DNA of 64,000 nucleotides. It comes from Roseomonas mucosa. GTDB taxonomy: Bacteria > Pseudomonadota > Alphaproteobacteria > Acetobacterales > Acetobacteraceae. The translations under genes were made by a program, and so were the position numbers. Under the pieces are notes generated by a model. That model ran no database searches and was not told where the DNA came from. It worked only from the letters and a program-made list of their open reading frames with translations. Location of the stretch: the NCBI GenBank assembly GCA_945878375.1, contig CAMDWG010000006.1, forward strand, positions 124,001 to 188,000, read 5' to 3'. Within the stretch, counting starts at the first letter, position 1. Each line of letters starts with the position of its first letter. Of the stretch, positions 56,232 through 64,000 are shown piece after piece.

Positions 56232-56987
56232 TCAGGCCGCGCGCGTGCCGAAGCGGCGCTCGCGGCGCGCAAACTCGGCGACGGCCTGGGTCATGTGCTC
56301 CGCCCCCCAATCCGGCCAGAGCACATCCTGGAACACGAATTCGGCGTAGGCCGCCTGCCACAGCAGGAAGTTGGAGATCCGCTGCTCGCCGGAGGTGCGG
56401 ATGATCAGGTCCGGGTCCGGCATCCCGGCGGTGCCGAGGAAGCCGCCGAACAGCGACTGGTCCACCTGCTCGGGATCCAGCGTGCCGGCCGCCGCGCGGC
56501 GCGCGATTTCCCGCGCCGCGGCGGCGATCTCGGCCCGGCCGCCATAGGACAGCGCGACATTCAGGTTGAGCCGGGTGCCCGCCGCCGTCTTCGCCTCGGC
56601 ATGGGCGATCAGGCGCATCGTCTCCGCGCCGAAGCGCTCGCGTTCCCCGATGATGCGAAGCCGCACGCCTTCCTGGGCCAGCCGCGCGACCTCATGGTTC
56701 AGGTAATGGCGCATCAGGGCGGTGAGGTCACGGACCTCCTCCGGCGGGCGGCGCCAATTCTCGGAGGAGAAGGCGAACAGCGTCAGCCACCCCACCCCGG
56801 CCTGGGCCGCGGCTTCCACCGCGCGGCGCGCGGCCTCGGCGCCCGCCTTGTGGCCCAGCGCGCGCGGCAGCCCGCGCGCAGCCGCCCAGCGGCCATTGCC
56901 GTCCATGATGATGCCGACATGCCGCGGCACGCCCGCCGCGCCGTCAGGCGCGGAGAGCGGCTTCGCGGCCGCGCCCATTCCGTCCAT
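56232..56987 (-). CDS. uppS: Di-trans,poly-cis-undecaprenyl-diphosphate synthase
   Basis: This enzyme of about 251 residues extends farnesyl diphosphate with eight isoprenes to undecaprenyl diphosphate, the carrier for peptidoglycan and LPS. The signature IIMDGNGRWAAARG holds the catalytic Asp29. Further motifs are TLFAFSSENWRRP and DLIIRTSGEQRISNFLLWQAAYAEF. ATG 56987 follows a GTG by one codon; either could be used. Precedes cdsA. Confidence 0.95.
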   Translation of the reverse strand: MDGMGAAAKPLSAPDGAAGVPRHVGIIMDGNGRWAAARGLPRALGHKAGAEAARRAVEAAAQAGVGWLTLFAFSSENWRRPPEEVRDLTALMRHYLNHEVARLAQEGVRLRIIGERERFGAETMRLIAHAEAKTAAGTRLNLNVALSYGGRAEIAAAAREIARRAAAGTLDPEQVDQSLFGGFLGTAGMPDPDLIIRTSGEQRISNFLLWQAAYAEFVFQDVLWPDWGAEHMTQAVAEFARRERRFGTRAA

Positions 56988-57011
56988 CACGTGCGCCCTG
57001 CCGGCCGACGG

Positions 57012-57584
57012 TCAGCTGGTCCGGATGTCCTTGTCCTTCTCGGCCAGCGCGGTGTCGATCTGCTTGATCTGCGCGTCGGTCATCTTCTGCACCTCGTCGC
57101 TCCAGCGCTTCACGTCGTCCTGGCTGGCCTCGGCCTTCTTGTCCTTTTCCCAGCCCTTCACCTGTTCCATCCCGTCGCGGCGCACGCCGCGCACCGCGAC
57201 GCGGGCGGCCTCGGCGTATTTCGCGGCGGTCTTGGCCAGATCGTTGCGGCGTTCCTGGGTGAGCGGCGGCAGCGGCACGCGGATGGTCTGGCCTTCCGCC
57301 ATCGGGTTCAGGCCGAGGCCCGAATCGCGGATCGCCACTTCCACCTGCTTGGTGATCGACCGGTCGAAGACCTGCACCGAGAGCAGCCCAGGTCCGCCGA
57401 TCGAGATATTGGCCACCTGGTTCAGCGGCTGGTTCGTGCCATAGGCCTCGACGCGGATCGGCTCGAGCAGCGCGGGGCTGGCCCGGCCGGTGCGGAGCCC
57501 GGCGAACTCCTTCTTCAGCGTCTCCATCGCGCCGTCCATCCGGCGCTGCAGGTCCTTCTTGAGGCCCTGGAAATCTGCGGGCAT
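57012..57584 (-). CDS. frr: Ribosome recycling factor
   Basis: This 190-residue protein splits post-termination ribosomes with EF-G. Typical are LRTGRASPALLEPIRVEAYG and TQERRNDLAKTAAKYAE, with a long three-helix bundle and small head. It follows pyrH by 15 bases and is preceded by AAGG. Length normal (about 185). Confidence 0.96.
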   Translation of the reverse strand: MPADFQGLKKDLQRRMDGAMETLKKEFAGLRTGRASPALLEPIRVEAYGTNQPLNQVANISIGGPGLLSVQVFDRSITKQVEVAIRDSGLGLNPMAEGQTIRVPLPPLTQERRNDLAKTAAKYAEAARVAVRGVRRDGMEQVKGWEKDKKAEASQDDVKRWSDEVQKMTDAQIKQIDTALAEKDKDIRTS

Positions 57585-57599
57585 GCCCTGCCTTCCCCC

Positions 57600-58322
57600 T
57601 TACAGGTCCACCACCGTGGTGAACTTCCCCTCGCCCTTCATCACGGCGGTGAAGCTACCCGGTTCGTGGATGTTGAACACGACGATCGGCAACTTGTTCT
57701 CGCGCGCCAGGCTGATCGCGGCAGCGTCCATCACCGCGAGGTCGCGCGCCAGCATGTCGAGATAGGTGAGCGTGGTGTAGCGCTCGGCATTCGGGTGCTT
57801 GCGCGGGTCGGCGGAATAGACGCCGTCCACCTGCGTGCCCTTCAGCAGCGCGTCGCACCCCATCTCCGCCGCACGAAGCGCGGCGGCGGTGTCGGTGGTG
57901 AAGAAGGGATTGCCCGTGCCGGCGGCGAAGATCACCACGCGGCCCTTTTCCATGTGGCGGATGGCACGGCGGCGGATGAAGGGCTCGGCCAGCGACGCCA
58001 TCGGGATCGCCGATTGCACGCGCGTGCTGACGCCCAGCCGCTCCAGCCAGTTCTGCATCGCCAGCGCGTTCATCACCGTCGCCAGCATCCCCATGCCATC
58101 GGCCTGCGCCCGGTCCATGCCGGAGGACGCGCCGGCCATGCCGCGGAAGATGTTGCCGCCCCCGATCACCAGGCAGACCTCGACGCCCAGTTGCACCACA
58201 TCGCGGATATCGACGGCGATGGCCTTCATGGTATCGAGGTCGAGCCCATAGTCGCGCGAGCCCATCAGCGCCTCACCGGACACCTTCAGAAGAACACGTT
58301 TGTAGCGGGGGGTATCGGTCAT
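57600..58322 (-). CDS. pyrH: Uridylate kinase
   Basis: This 240-residue amino-acid-kinase-fold enzyme phosphorylates UMP to UDP. It begins [16 protein letters not shown], with [20 protein letters not shown] and later [25 protein letters not shown] 58322 is the natural start; the open frame upstream is not coding. It is first after the tsf terminator, so it must have a promoter in the 331-base gap before it. Confidence 0.96.
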   Translation of the reverse strand: MTDTPRYKRVLLKVSGEALMGSRDYGLDLDTMKAIAVDIRDVVQLGVEVCLVIGGGNIFRGMAGASSGMDRAQADGMGMLATVMNALAMQNWLERLGVSTRVQSAIPMASLAEPFIRRRAIRHMEKGRVVIFAAGTGNPFFTTDTAAALRAAEMGCDALLKGTQVDGVYSADPRKHPNAERYTTLTYLDMLARDLAVMDAAAISLARENKLPIVVFNIHEPGSFTAVMKGEGKFTTVVDL

Positions 58323-58653
58323 CGGCGCTCCAGCGAGGCTCCGGCGGAGGCGCCCCGGCTGGGGGCCGGCGGCGGGCGGCGGAAGATAGGCGCGGGGCCG
58401 TGGCAACGGCAAGGCAGGCCACGCGCCCTTCCCCCCTTGGCGCACGCATATCGGCTGCAAAGCGCCATCAAGATTGCGCGCGGACGTTGCAGAGCCTGAC
58501 AGGCCGCGCCCTCAGAGGGTGGGGCCGCGCATCGGCCGGGCGGGACTCGGCCGCACCGCCGAATCCGGGGGGGCGGGGACGCAAAACGGCCCGGGATGCG
58601 GGGCATCCCGGGCCGTCCTGCACGCGAATCCGCCCCGAGGGGCGGAAGGTTGG
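58323..58653. other. Intergenic region between pyrH and tsf
   Basis: Gene-free stretch of 331 bases. It contains the strong tsf terminator (58582-58616) and, between that and pyrH, an otherwise GC-rich sequence that should hold the pyrH promoter. No clear -35/-10 pair was found. Nothing else seen. Confidence 0.5.
58582..58616 (-). terminator. Rho-independent terminator of the rpsB-tsf operon
   Basis: ACGGCCCGGGATGC and GCATCCCGGGCCGT (58586-58599 and 58603-58616) form a perfect 14-bp stem with a three-base loop. On the transcribed minus strand it is followed by TTTTGC. It starts 38 bases after the tsf stop and separates rpsB-tsf from pyrH. Confidence 0.85.
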
Positions 58654-59565
58654 TCAGGCCTTGCCGGCGGCGGCCGCGACTTCCGCGGCGAAGTCCGAGC
58701 TCTCCTTCTGGATGCCCTCGCCCAGCTGGAAGCGGTCGAAGCCGGTCAGCTTGCCGCCCGCCTTCTGCACAACCTGCTTCACGCGGCTTTCGCCGTCATG
58801 CACCCAGACCTGCTCCAGCAGCACCACTTCCTCGTAGTACTTGCGGATGCGGCCTTCGATCATCTTCTCGATGATCGCCGCCGGCTTGCCCGAACCGGCC
58901 GCCTGCTCGCGCAGCACCGCCTTCTCGCGCTCCAGCTCCGACGGCTCCACCGCGCTGATGTCGAGCGCGGTCGGGCGGGTCGCCGCGACATGCATGCCGA
59001 TCTGGCGGCCGAGCATCTCCATCGCTGCGACCTCGCTCTCCGCCTCAAGGGCGACGAGCACGCCGATCTTGCCGAGGCCCGGCTTCACCGCGTTATGCAT
59101 GTAGGTCGCGACCGCGCCGGACGGCACGCGCAGCACCCGGGCGCGGCGGATGTTCATGTTCTCGCCGATGGTGGCGATCATCCGGGTCAGCTCTTCCTGC
59201 GTGGAATGCGTGGTCCCGGGGAAGGTCGCGGCCTTCAGCGCCTCGATGTCGTCGCCGACCGACAGCGCGAGCCCCGCCACTTCGGAGACGAAGTTCTGGA
59301 AGGTCTCGTTGCGCGCGACGAAGTCGGTCTCGGCATTCACCTCGACCATCGCGGCGACGTTGGGGCCGGAGGCGGTGCCGACGAGGCCTTCGGCCGCGAC
59401 GCGGCCGGACTTCTTCGCGGCGGCCGCGAGGCCCTTGGTCCGCAGCCAGTCGATCGCGGCTTCCATGTCGCCGGTGTTCTCCACCAGCGCCTTCTTGCAG
59501 TCCATCATGCCTGCACCCGTGCGGTCGCGCAGCTCGCGCACCATCCCCGCGGTGATCTCGGCCAT
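58654..59565 (-). CDS. tsf: Translation elongation factor Ts
   Basis: This 303-residue factor recycles EF-Tu-GDP. It begins [20 protein letters not shown], then [22 protein letters not shown] and [14 protein letters not shown], all diagnostic. The ATG at 59565 has AGGAG eight bases before it; a GTG nine bases upstream is too close to that site. Separated from rpsB by 124 bases holding an attenuator-like hairpin. Confidence 0.96.
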   Translation of the reverse strand: MAEITAGMVRELRDRTGAGMMDCKKALVENTGDMEAAIDWLRTKGLAAAAKKSGRVAAEGLVGTASGPNVAAMVEVNAETDFVARNETFQNFVSEVAGLALSVGDDIEALKAATFPGTTHSTQEELTRMIATIGENMNIRRARVLRVPSGAVATYMHNAVKPGLGKIGVLVALEAESEVAAMEMLGRQIGMHVAATRPTALDISAVEPSELEREKAVLREQAAGSGKPAAIIEKMIEGRIRKYYEEVVLLEQVWVHDGESRVKQVVQKAGGKLTGFDRFQLGEGIQKESSDFAAEVAAAAGKA

Positions 59566-59660
59566 CTCCGTCACTCCTGATCGGATCGATTCAACTTTGA
59601 ACGCTCGAAAGCGGTGCGGGCCGAGGCATCGCGCCCCGACCCACGGAAGTCACGTGACAA

Positions 59661-59685
59661 GGTGGGGACGGTTGCCATCCCCACC
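59661..59685 (-). terminator. Attenuator-like hairpin between rpsB and tsf
   Basis: GGTGGGGA and TCCCCACC form an 8-bp perfect stem with a nine-base loop, five bases after the rpsB stop on the transcribed strand. A similar intercistronic structure is known in other bacteria between these two genes. No strong T-run, so only partial termination is likely. Confidence 0.5.
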
Positions 59686-59689
59686 CGGG

Positions 59690-60493
59690 TCAGCCGGCGG
59701 CGGGCTGCTCGGCAGCGGCCTCGGGCGCCACTTCTGCGGCGACATCGGGCAGCGCCTCGGCCGGCAGGTCGGCCATGGCGCCGAGATCGGCGCCCGAAGA
59801 CGACATCGCGCCCGCAATACCATCCAGCACCGCGCCGGCGACGCTGTCGCAGTACAGGTGGATGGCGCGGATCGCGTCGTCATTGCCCGGAATCGGGAAG
59901 GCGATGCCCTGCGGATCGGCGTTGCTGTCCAACACGGCGACGACGGGGATGCCGAGCTTGTTGGCTTCCTCGATCGCCAGCTTCTCCTTCACCGTGTCGA
60001 TGACGAAGATGATGTCCGGCAGGCCGCCCATGTCCTTGATGCCACCGAGCGCGCGGTCGAGCTTCTCCTTCTCGCGCGTCAGCATCAGGATCTCCTTCTT
60101 GGTGAGACCCTGGATGTCGCCGGACAGGCGTTCTTCCATCTGCTTCAGGCGCTTGATGCTGCCCTGGATGGTCTTCCAGTTGGTCAGCATGCCGCCCAGC
60201 CAGCGGTGGTTCACATAGTACTGGCCGCAGCGCCCGGCGCTTTCCGCCACATACTCGGCCGCCGCCTTCTTCGTGCCGACCAGCAGCACGCGGCCACCGC
60301 CGGCGACCACGTCACGGATGGCGCGCAGCGCGCGTTCCATCATCGGGACGGTCTGCTGCAGGTCCAGGATGTGGACCTGGTTGCGGACGCCGAAGATGAA
60401 CGGCGCCATCCGGGGGTTCCAGCGGCGGGTGTGGTGGCCGAAATGCACGCCGGCTTCGAGCAGGCCGCGCAGGGTGACGTCGGGCATCGCCAT
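59690..60493 (-). CDS. rpsB: 30S ribosomal protein S2
   Basis: This 267-residue small-subunit protein begins [21 protein letters not shown], then has [16 protein letters not shown] and [16 protein letters not shown]. It carries an Ala/Glu-rich C-terminal tail of about 30 residues not in E. coli. ATG 60493 has GAGGA about nine bases before it; the open frame upstream is not coding. First gene of the rpsB-tsf operon. Confidence 0.96.
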   Translation of the reverse strand: MAMPDVTLRGLLEAGVHFGHHTRRWNPRMAPFIFGVRNQVHILDLQQTVPMMERALRAIRDVVAGGGRVLLVGTKKAAAEYVAESAGRCGQYYVNHRWLGGMLTNWKTIQGSIKRLKQMEERLSGDIQGLTKKEILMLTREKEKLDRALGGIKDMGGLPDIIFVIDTVKEKLAIEEANKLGIPVVAVLDSNADPQGIAFPIPGNDDAIRAIHLYCDSVAGAVLDGIAGAMSSSGADLGAMADLPAEALPDVAAEVAPEAAAEQPAAG

Positions 60494-60901
60494 CGGCGAA
60501 ATTCCTCTTTTCTTCCAGTGGTCCGGTTCAACCTCCGCGGCGCCACCCCGGTATCCCCGGGGACCGAACCCCCCAACCCGGTTCCCCCGAAGGAGAACAC
60601 CGGGCCCGGAAGGGCGCACCGCGTGCGGATTTGCCGCCGAGGGGAAGGCCCCCGCCGCGACGGCGGCGGTATGCCGCAGCCCGCCGCCCGGCGCAAGGCC
60701 GGGCCGATCTGCTCCCCGCCCAGGGGGCAGGACCGACCTGACCGCATCAGGCCGCGGGCTGTCACCAGGCCCCTTTCACACCAAGTCTGTCGCACCCCCA
60801 CCCCAACCCTCCCCCGCAAAGCGGGAGAGCGAGCAGGTGGCGCCGCACCACCTCGGCAACGGCTTCGCGTTCCGTTCCGCAGCCGTTATCCTGCACAGCC
60901 T
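60494..60901. other. Divergent intergenic region upstream of rpsB
   Basis: Gene-free stretch of 408 bases between rpsB and the glycosyltransferase gene. Near rpsB lies a GC-rich segment (about 60530-60605) rich in short complementary runs (GGTTGAACC, GGTCCCCGGGGA, GGGTTCGG), which could fold into a leader for S2 autoregulation. At about 60790-60830 lies a degenerate REP-like unit (CCCTCCCCCGC-AAA-GCGGGAGAG) akin to those at 31317-31460. No small gene seen. Confidence 0.4.
60790..60830. repeat. REP-like unit related to the 31.3-kb cluster
   Basis: The sequence GTCGCACCCCCACCCC, then CCCTCCCCCGC AAA GCGGGAGAG, resembles the left part of the cluster at 31317-31460 (GTCGCGCCCCCACCC, then a hairpin). 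The stem here is imperfect. Two sites in 64 kb support a dispersed repeat. Confidence 0.5.
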
Positions 60902-63196
60902 ATGCGTGTCCTGGTCGTCAGCCCCACCCCGAGCCATCCCCAGGACGCGGGCAACCGCGCCCGCATCCATGCCCTTCTCTCCGCGCTCAAGGCCGCCGGC
61001 CATTCCATCCATCTCTGCCTGCTGATGCGGGAGAACCCCTCCCCCGCCGCGCTCGAGTCCATGCGCGCCGCCTGGGACGAGGTGATCGAGGTCCCGCATG
61101 ACCGGGCGCGAGAGGCGCAGAGCCTCGGCGCGCTCAACGCCATCGACGACTGGATCCTGCCGGAGGCCGAAGCCGCCTTCGCCGCGCTCGCGGCGCGGGA
61201 GCCGGGCTTCGACCTGCTGCTGGTGGAATACGTCTTCCTCTCACGCGCCTTCGACTTCTTCCCCCGCCACATCCCGCGCGTGCTCGACACGCATGACATC
61301 TTCGCCGGCCGCGCCGCGCGGCTGGCGGCGCTCGGGCTGGAGAACCGCTTCTTCGCGACCACCGAGGCCGAGGAAAATCGCGGCCTCGACCGCGCCGACC
61401 TCGTGCTCGCGATCCAGGCCGAGGAAGCGCGGGACCTGGCCGGCCGGACTCGCGCCGTGGTGACGACGCTCGGCCACCTGCCCTGGGACGGGCGGGCACC
61501 GCTCGAACCCCGCTTCGCGCCCTGGCCGGTGGCGCTCGGCTATGTCGGCAGCGCGAACCCGATCAATACCCGCGCGCTGGGCCGCTTCCTGGCGGCGCTC
61601 GACCCCGCCGGGCTCGATGCCGAGGGCGGGGAGATGCTGGTGGCGGGCGCCGCCGCGCGCGGGCTGGAGCCCGCCCCCGGCCTCCGCCCCCTTGGCCCGG
61701 TCGCGGATGCGGATGCGCTCTATGCCGAGGTCGATCTGGTGGTGAACCCGCATGAGGGCGGGACCGGCCTGAAGATCAAGACGGTGGAGGCGCTTGCGCG
61801 CGGCCGGCCGGTGATCGGCACGGCGGAGGCCTTCGCCGGCCTGCCCGCCGAGGCCGCCTGCCACGCCGCGACCGATGCCGCCGAGACCGCCGCGCTCGCC
61901 CGCCGCGCCGTGACGGATGACGCCTATCGCGCCGAGGTGGCGGCCGCTTCCGCCACCCTCGCCGCCGCCTATGGGGCCGAGGTCGGGCGCGCGCGGGCGA
62001 TCCTGGCCTCGCCGCCAGCCCTCGCGCGGCTCATGGCGCGGCCGCGCGTGCTGCTGGTGACGGATATCCCCTTCTGGGAAGCCCGCCTCGGCCACCACCA
62101 GCGCATCGGCGCGCTGATCGAGGCCGCGCGGGCGGAGATGGACCTCGACCTGTTCTTCACCGGCCCGCTGCCCGATGCGGCGCGAGACCCGGCAGCGGCG
62201 TTGCTCGGCCCGCGCGGGCGCGTCTTCGGCGCGGCGCAGGTGGCGCGCGTGGCGCCTCCGGGCGGCCTTACCGAATTCGAGGCCGCGCAATTCGACGGCG
62301 CGATCTTCGCCGCGCTCCGCGCCCATCTGGCGCAATATCCCGTCCAGGCCGCCATCATCGAATATCTGCGCCTGTCCTGGATGCGCCATGTGCCGGGGAT
62401 GCCGGCGCTGACGGTGCTCGACACCCATGACGTGATGTCCCTGCGCGACCGGAATTTCCGCCATTTTGGGCGCCCGCATTTCATCCGGATCTCGACCGCC
62501 GAGGAATTGCGGATCCTCGATGGCTTCGCCCTGGTCCTGGCGATCCAGGCGGAAGAGGCGCGCTGGCTGGGCCGGCTGCTGCCGGGGCGCGTGCTGCTGG
62601 CGCCCCATGCCGTCCCCAGGCTGCCCCGCGCCAGGGGCGGCCAGGGCCTCCTGCCCCGCATCGGCTTCCTCGGCGGGGACAGCCCGATGAACCGCGACGG
62701 GCTGCTCTGGCTGATGGACCAGGTCTGGCCCGCCATCGCGCCGCTGGGGGCGGAACTGCATGTGGCCGGCGGCATCTGCGCCGCCATGCCCGCCGGGCGG
62801 GCGGGCGTGGTGCTGCATGGGGAGGTCGCGGACCAGCACGCCTTCCTCGCCGGCCTCGATATCGCCGTGAACCCGGTCTTCTTCGGCGGCGGGCTGAAGA
62901 TCAAGACGGTCGAGTATCTCGCCCATGGGCTGCCCTGCGTGCTGACCGCCGAGGCCCTGTTCGGCATCGCGGGCGGGGCCGGAGAGGCCTATCTGCTGGC
63001 CGCCGACCGCGCGGGCTTCGTCGCCGGCCTCGCCGCGCTACTGTCCGACCCCGCGCGGCGCGCGGCGATGGGCGCGGCGGCGCAGGCCTTCGCGCGGCGC
63101 CATTTCGGCCCGGCCGCGCTCGATCCCGCCCTGCGCGCCATTGCGGGGCTGGCGCGCGGCGTCGCCCTGCCGCCTGCGGGACGGATCGGCGCGTGA
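60902..63196 (+). CDS. Tandem double glycosyltransferase (two GT4-like units in one protein)
   Basis: This 764-residue protein is built from two related units of about 380 residues. Unit 1 starts MRVLVVSPTPSHPQDAGNRAR, unit 2 near residue 380 with RPRVLLVTDIPFWEARLGHH. Both contain the same landmarks at matching places: LDTHDI (128-133) and LDTHDV (about 505-510), LAIQAEEAR in each, and a sugar-nucleotide-binding end motif, GTGLKIKTVEAL (about 288-299) and GGGLKIKTVEYL (about 662-673). There is no signal peptide or membrane helix. The gene likely adds sugars in surface polysaccharide or LPS synthesis. The frame upstream of the ATG is open by chance across rpsB. The next gene starts inside its stop codon. 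Confidence 0.85.
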   Translation: MRVLVVSPTPSHPQDAGNRARIHALLSALKAAGHSIHLCLLMRENPSPAALESMRAAWDEVIEVPHDRAREAQSLGALNAIDDWILPEAEAAFAALAAREPGFDLLLVEYVFLSRAFDFFPRHIPRVLDTHDIFAGRAARLAALGLENRFFATTEAEENRGLDRADLVLAIQAEEARDLAGRTRAVVTTLGHLPWDGRAPLEPRFAPWPVALGYVGSANPINTRALGRFLAALDPAGLDAEGGEMLVAGAAARGLEPAPGLRPLGPVADADALYAEVDLVVNPHEGGTGLKIKTVEALARGRPVIGTAEAFAGLPAEAACHAATDAAETAALARRAVTDDAYRAEVAAASATLAAAYGAEVGRARAILASPPALARLMARPRVLLVTDIPFWEARLGHHQRIGALIEAARAEMDLDLFFTGPLPDAARDPAAALLGPRGRVFGAAQVARVAPPGGLTEFEAAQFDGAIFAALRAHLAQYPVQAAIIEYLRLSWMRHVPGMPALTVLDTHDVMSLRDRNFRHFGRPHFIRISTAEELRILDGFALVLAIQAEEARWLGRLLPGRVLLAPHAVPRLPRARGGQGLLPRIGFLGGDSPMNRDGLLWLMDQVWPAIAPLGAELHVAGGICAAMPAGRAGVVLHGEVADQHAFLAGLDIAVNPVFFGGGLKIKTVEYLAHGLPCVLTAEALFGIAGGAGEAYLLAADRAGFVAGLAALLSDPARRAAMGAAAQAFARRHFGPAALDPALRAIAGLARGVALPPAGRIGA

Positions 63197-64000
63197 GCCT
63201 CGGGATGGCCCCGCACCGGCTGGAACGGCTGCTGGTCGCGCTGCCCTCGACCCGCATGGGCGGGACGGAGCGTCATACGATGGACCTTGCCCGCCGCCTG
63301 GCCGCGCGCGGCGGCATGGCGGTGGAGGTCGCGGCCGAGCCTGACCTGCACCCGGCCCTCCTCCCCCTGCTCGGCCCCGGCGTGGCGCTGCGCGCCGCGG
63401 CGATCGGCTGGGAGGCCGCGCCACCGGAGGCCCGCGCCACGCGACAGGCCGCCGCGATGCGGGCCCTGGTGGCGGAGGTCACGGCGGATGCCGCCTTCAT
63501 CCCCCTGCCCTGGCCCGATGCGGGCCACGGCATGCTGCCGGTGCTGGCGGACGCCGGGCTGCCGCGCCTGATCCTGCTGCATCTGGCCCCGGACGCCCCG
63601 CCGCCCGCGGCGGTGCCGGCGCTGGGACTGGCGGGCGCGGTGCTCGCCGCCGTCTCCGCCCCCCTCGCGCGCCGCGCCGCCCTGGCCTGGGGCGTGCCGG
63701 AGGACGGCATCGCGCTGCTGGCCAACCCGGCACCCGCCCCGCGGACGCTGGACCGCGCCATGGCCCGCGCCGCCATCCGCGCGGGGCTGGGCCTGCCGCC
63801 CGGCGCGAAGCTCGTGCTCTTCGTCGGGCGGCTGGAGGAGATCAAGGGCGCCGACCTGCTGCCCTATATCTCGGACCGGCTGGACGCCACGCTGGCCATC
63901 GCCGGCGACGGCCCGCTGCGCGAGGTGCTGGAGGACGCCGCCGTCATGGACCGGCGCGGCCTGATCCGGGTTGTGGGCCCGCTCGCCGATCCCACGCCCT
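63193..64000 (+). CDS. Glycosyltransferase family 4 protein, 3' end missing
   Basis: A reading frame opens with GTG 63193, which overlaps the stop of the double glycosyltransferase (GTGA at 63193-63196), and stays open to the window end. An ATG at 63205 is also possible. The first 269 codons encode a typical N-terminal domain (LLVALPSTRMGGTERHTMDL) and the start of the C-terminal nucleotide-binding domain (KLVLFVGRLEEIKGADLL and AIAGDGPLREVL). It is probably the next enzyme of the same surface-polysaccharide pathway. Confidence 0.85.
   Translation, partial: MSLGMAPHRLERLLVALPSTRMGGTERHTMDLARRLAARGGMAVEVAAEPDLHPALLPLLGPGVALRAAAIGWEAAPPEARATRQAAAMRALVAEVTADAAFIPLPWPDAGHGMLPVLADAGLPRLILLHLAPDAPPPAAVPALGLAGAVLAAVSAPLARRAALAWGVPEDGIALLANPAPAPRTLDRAMARAAIRAGLGLPPGAKLVLFVGRLEEIKGADLLPYISDRLDATLAIAGDGPLREVLEDAAVMDRRGLIRVVGPLADPTP

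Noticed and set aside
59150-60901. An N-terminal extension of the double glycosyltransferase running through rpsB.
   Set aside because: It is antisense to rpsB and part of tsf; real homology begins at the ATG at 60902.

Overview
The window is very GC-rich and densely coded. It looks like an alphaproteobacterial chromosome, most likely Acetobacteraceae (a Roseomonas-like rhodospirillale). This assignment is inferred from the gene order (trpG-trpD-trpC-moaC-moeA-lexA-comEC-gltX, and rpsB-tsf-pyrH-frr-uppS-cdsA-dxr-rseP-bamA-skp-lpxD-fabZ-lpxA-lpxI), from an alphaproteobacterial LexA box (GAAC-N7-GAAC) in front of lexA, and from the many Bug-type, Dpp-type and Liv-type uptake genes. No database search was run.

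Layout. 1-0.7 kb: the 3' end of a CHAP-domain gene and a small element made of palindromes. 0.8-7.5 kb, minus strand: an LpxL-like acyltransferase overlapping a cytochrome P450, a zinc alcohol dehydrogenase, a Bug-family binding protein, then a TelA/XpaC pair preceded by a 46-residue membrane protein. 7.6-13.9 kb, minus: a peptide/nickel-type ABC transporter operon led by a DUF1028 gene, with three intercistronic hairpins. 14.1-18.8 kb, minus: a complete branched-chain amino-acid type ABC operon (livG-livF-binding protein-livH-livM). 19-28.4 kb, mixed strands: MalY/PatB aminotransferase, CarD regulator, MFS permease, GlpD, EamA permease, an orphan molybdenum hydroxylase large subunit and a UPF0173 metallo-hydrolase. 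28.4-33.4 kb, minus: the prkA-yeaH-spoVR stress operon. 33.9-36.8 kb, plus: an unrecognised lipoprotein and a secreted S1 protease. 36.9-42.0 kb, plus: trpG-trpD-trpC, moaC-moeA and lexA. 42.0-45.8 kb: comEC (minus) and gltX (plus). 45.8-60.5 kb, minus: a run of 14 essential genes for translation (rpsB, tsf, frr), UMP kinase, phospholipid, isoprenoid and lipid A synthesis, and outer-membrane assembly (rseP, bamA, skp), ending with gloA. 60.9-64 kb, plus: two glycosyltransferase genes, the first a tandem double-domain protein, the second cut by the window end.

How it fits together. The 45.8-60.5 kb block makes and exports the envelope: UppS supplies the lipid carrier, CdsA makes CDP-diacylglycerol, FabZ/LpxA/LpxD/LpxI make the lipid A core, Skp and BamA fold outer-membrane proteins, and RseP is the site-2 protease. 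The Dpp, Liv and Bug genes are typical solute scavenging loci. MoaC and MoeA make the molybdenum cofactor that the orphan hydroxylase at 25.4 kb would need. No rRNA, tRNA, CRISPR array, insertion sequence or prophage gene was seen. The strongest non-coding signals are a rho-independent terminator after tsf (58582-58616), a shared terminator between gltX and gloA (45764-45795), the lexA operator (41132-41146), and a 179-nt inverted-repeat element at 494-672. I did not find an obviously new defence or mobile system. The least explained coding units are the lipoprotein-protease pair, the duplicated glycosyltransferase and the P450-acyltransferase overlap.
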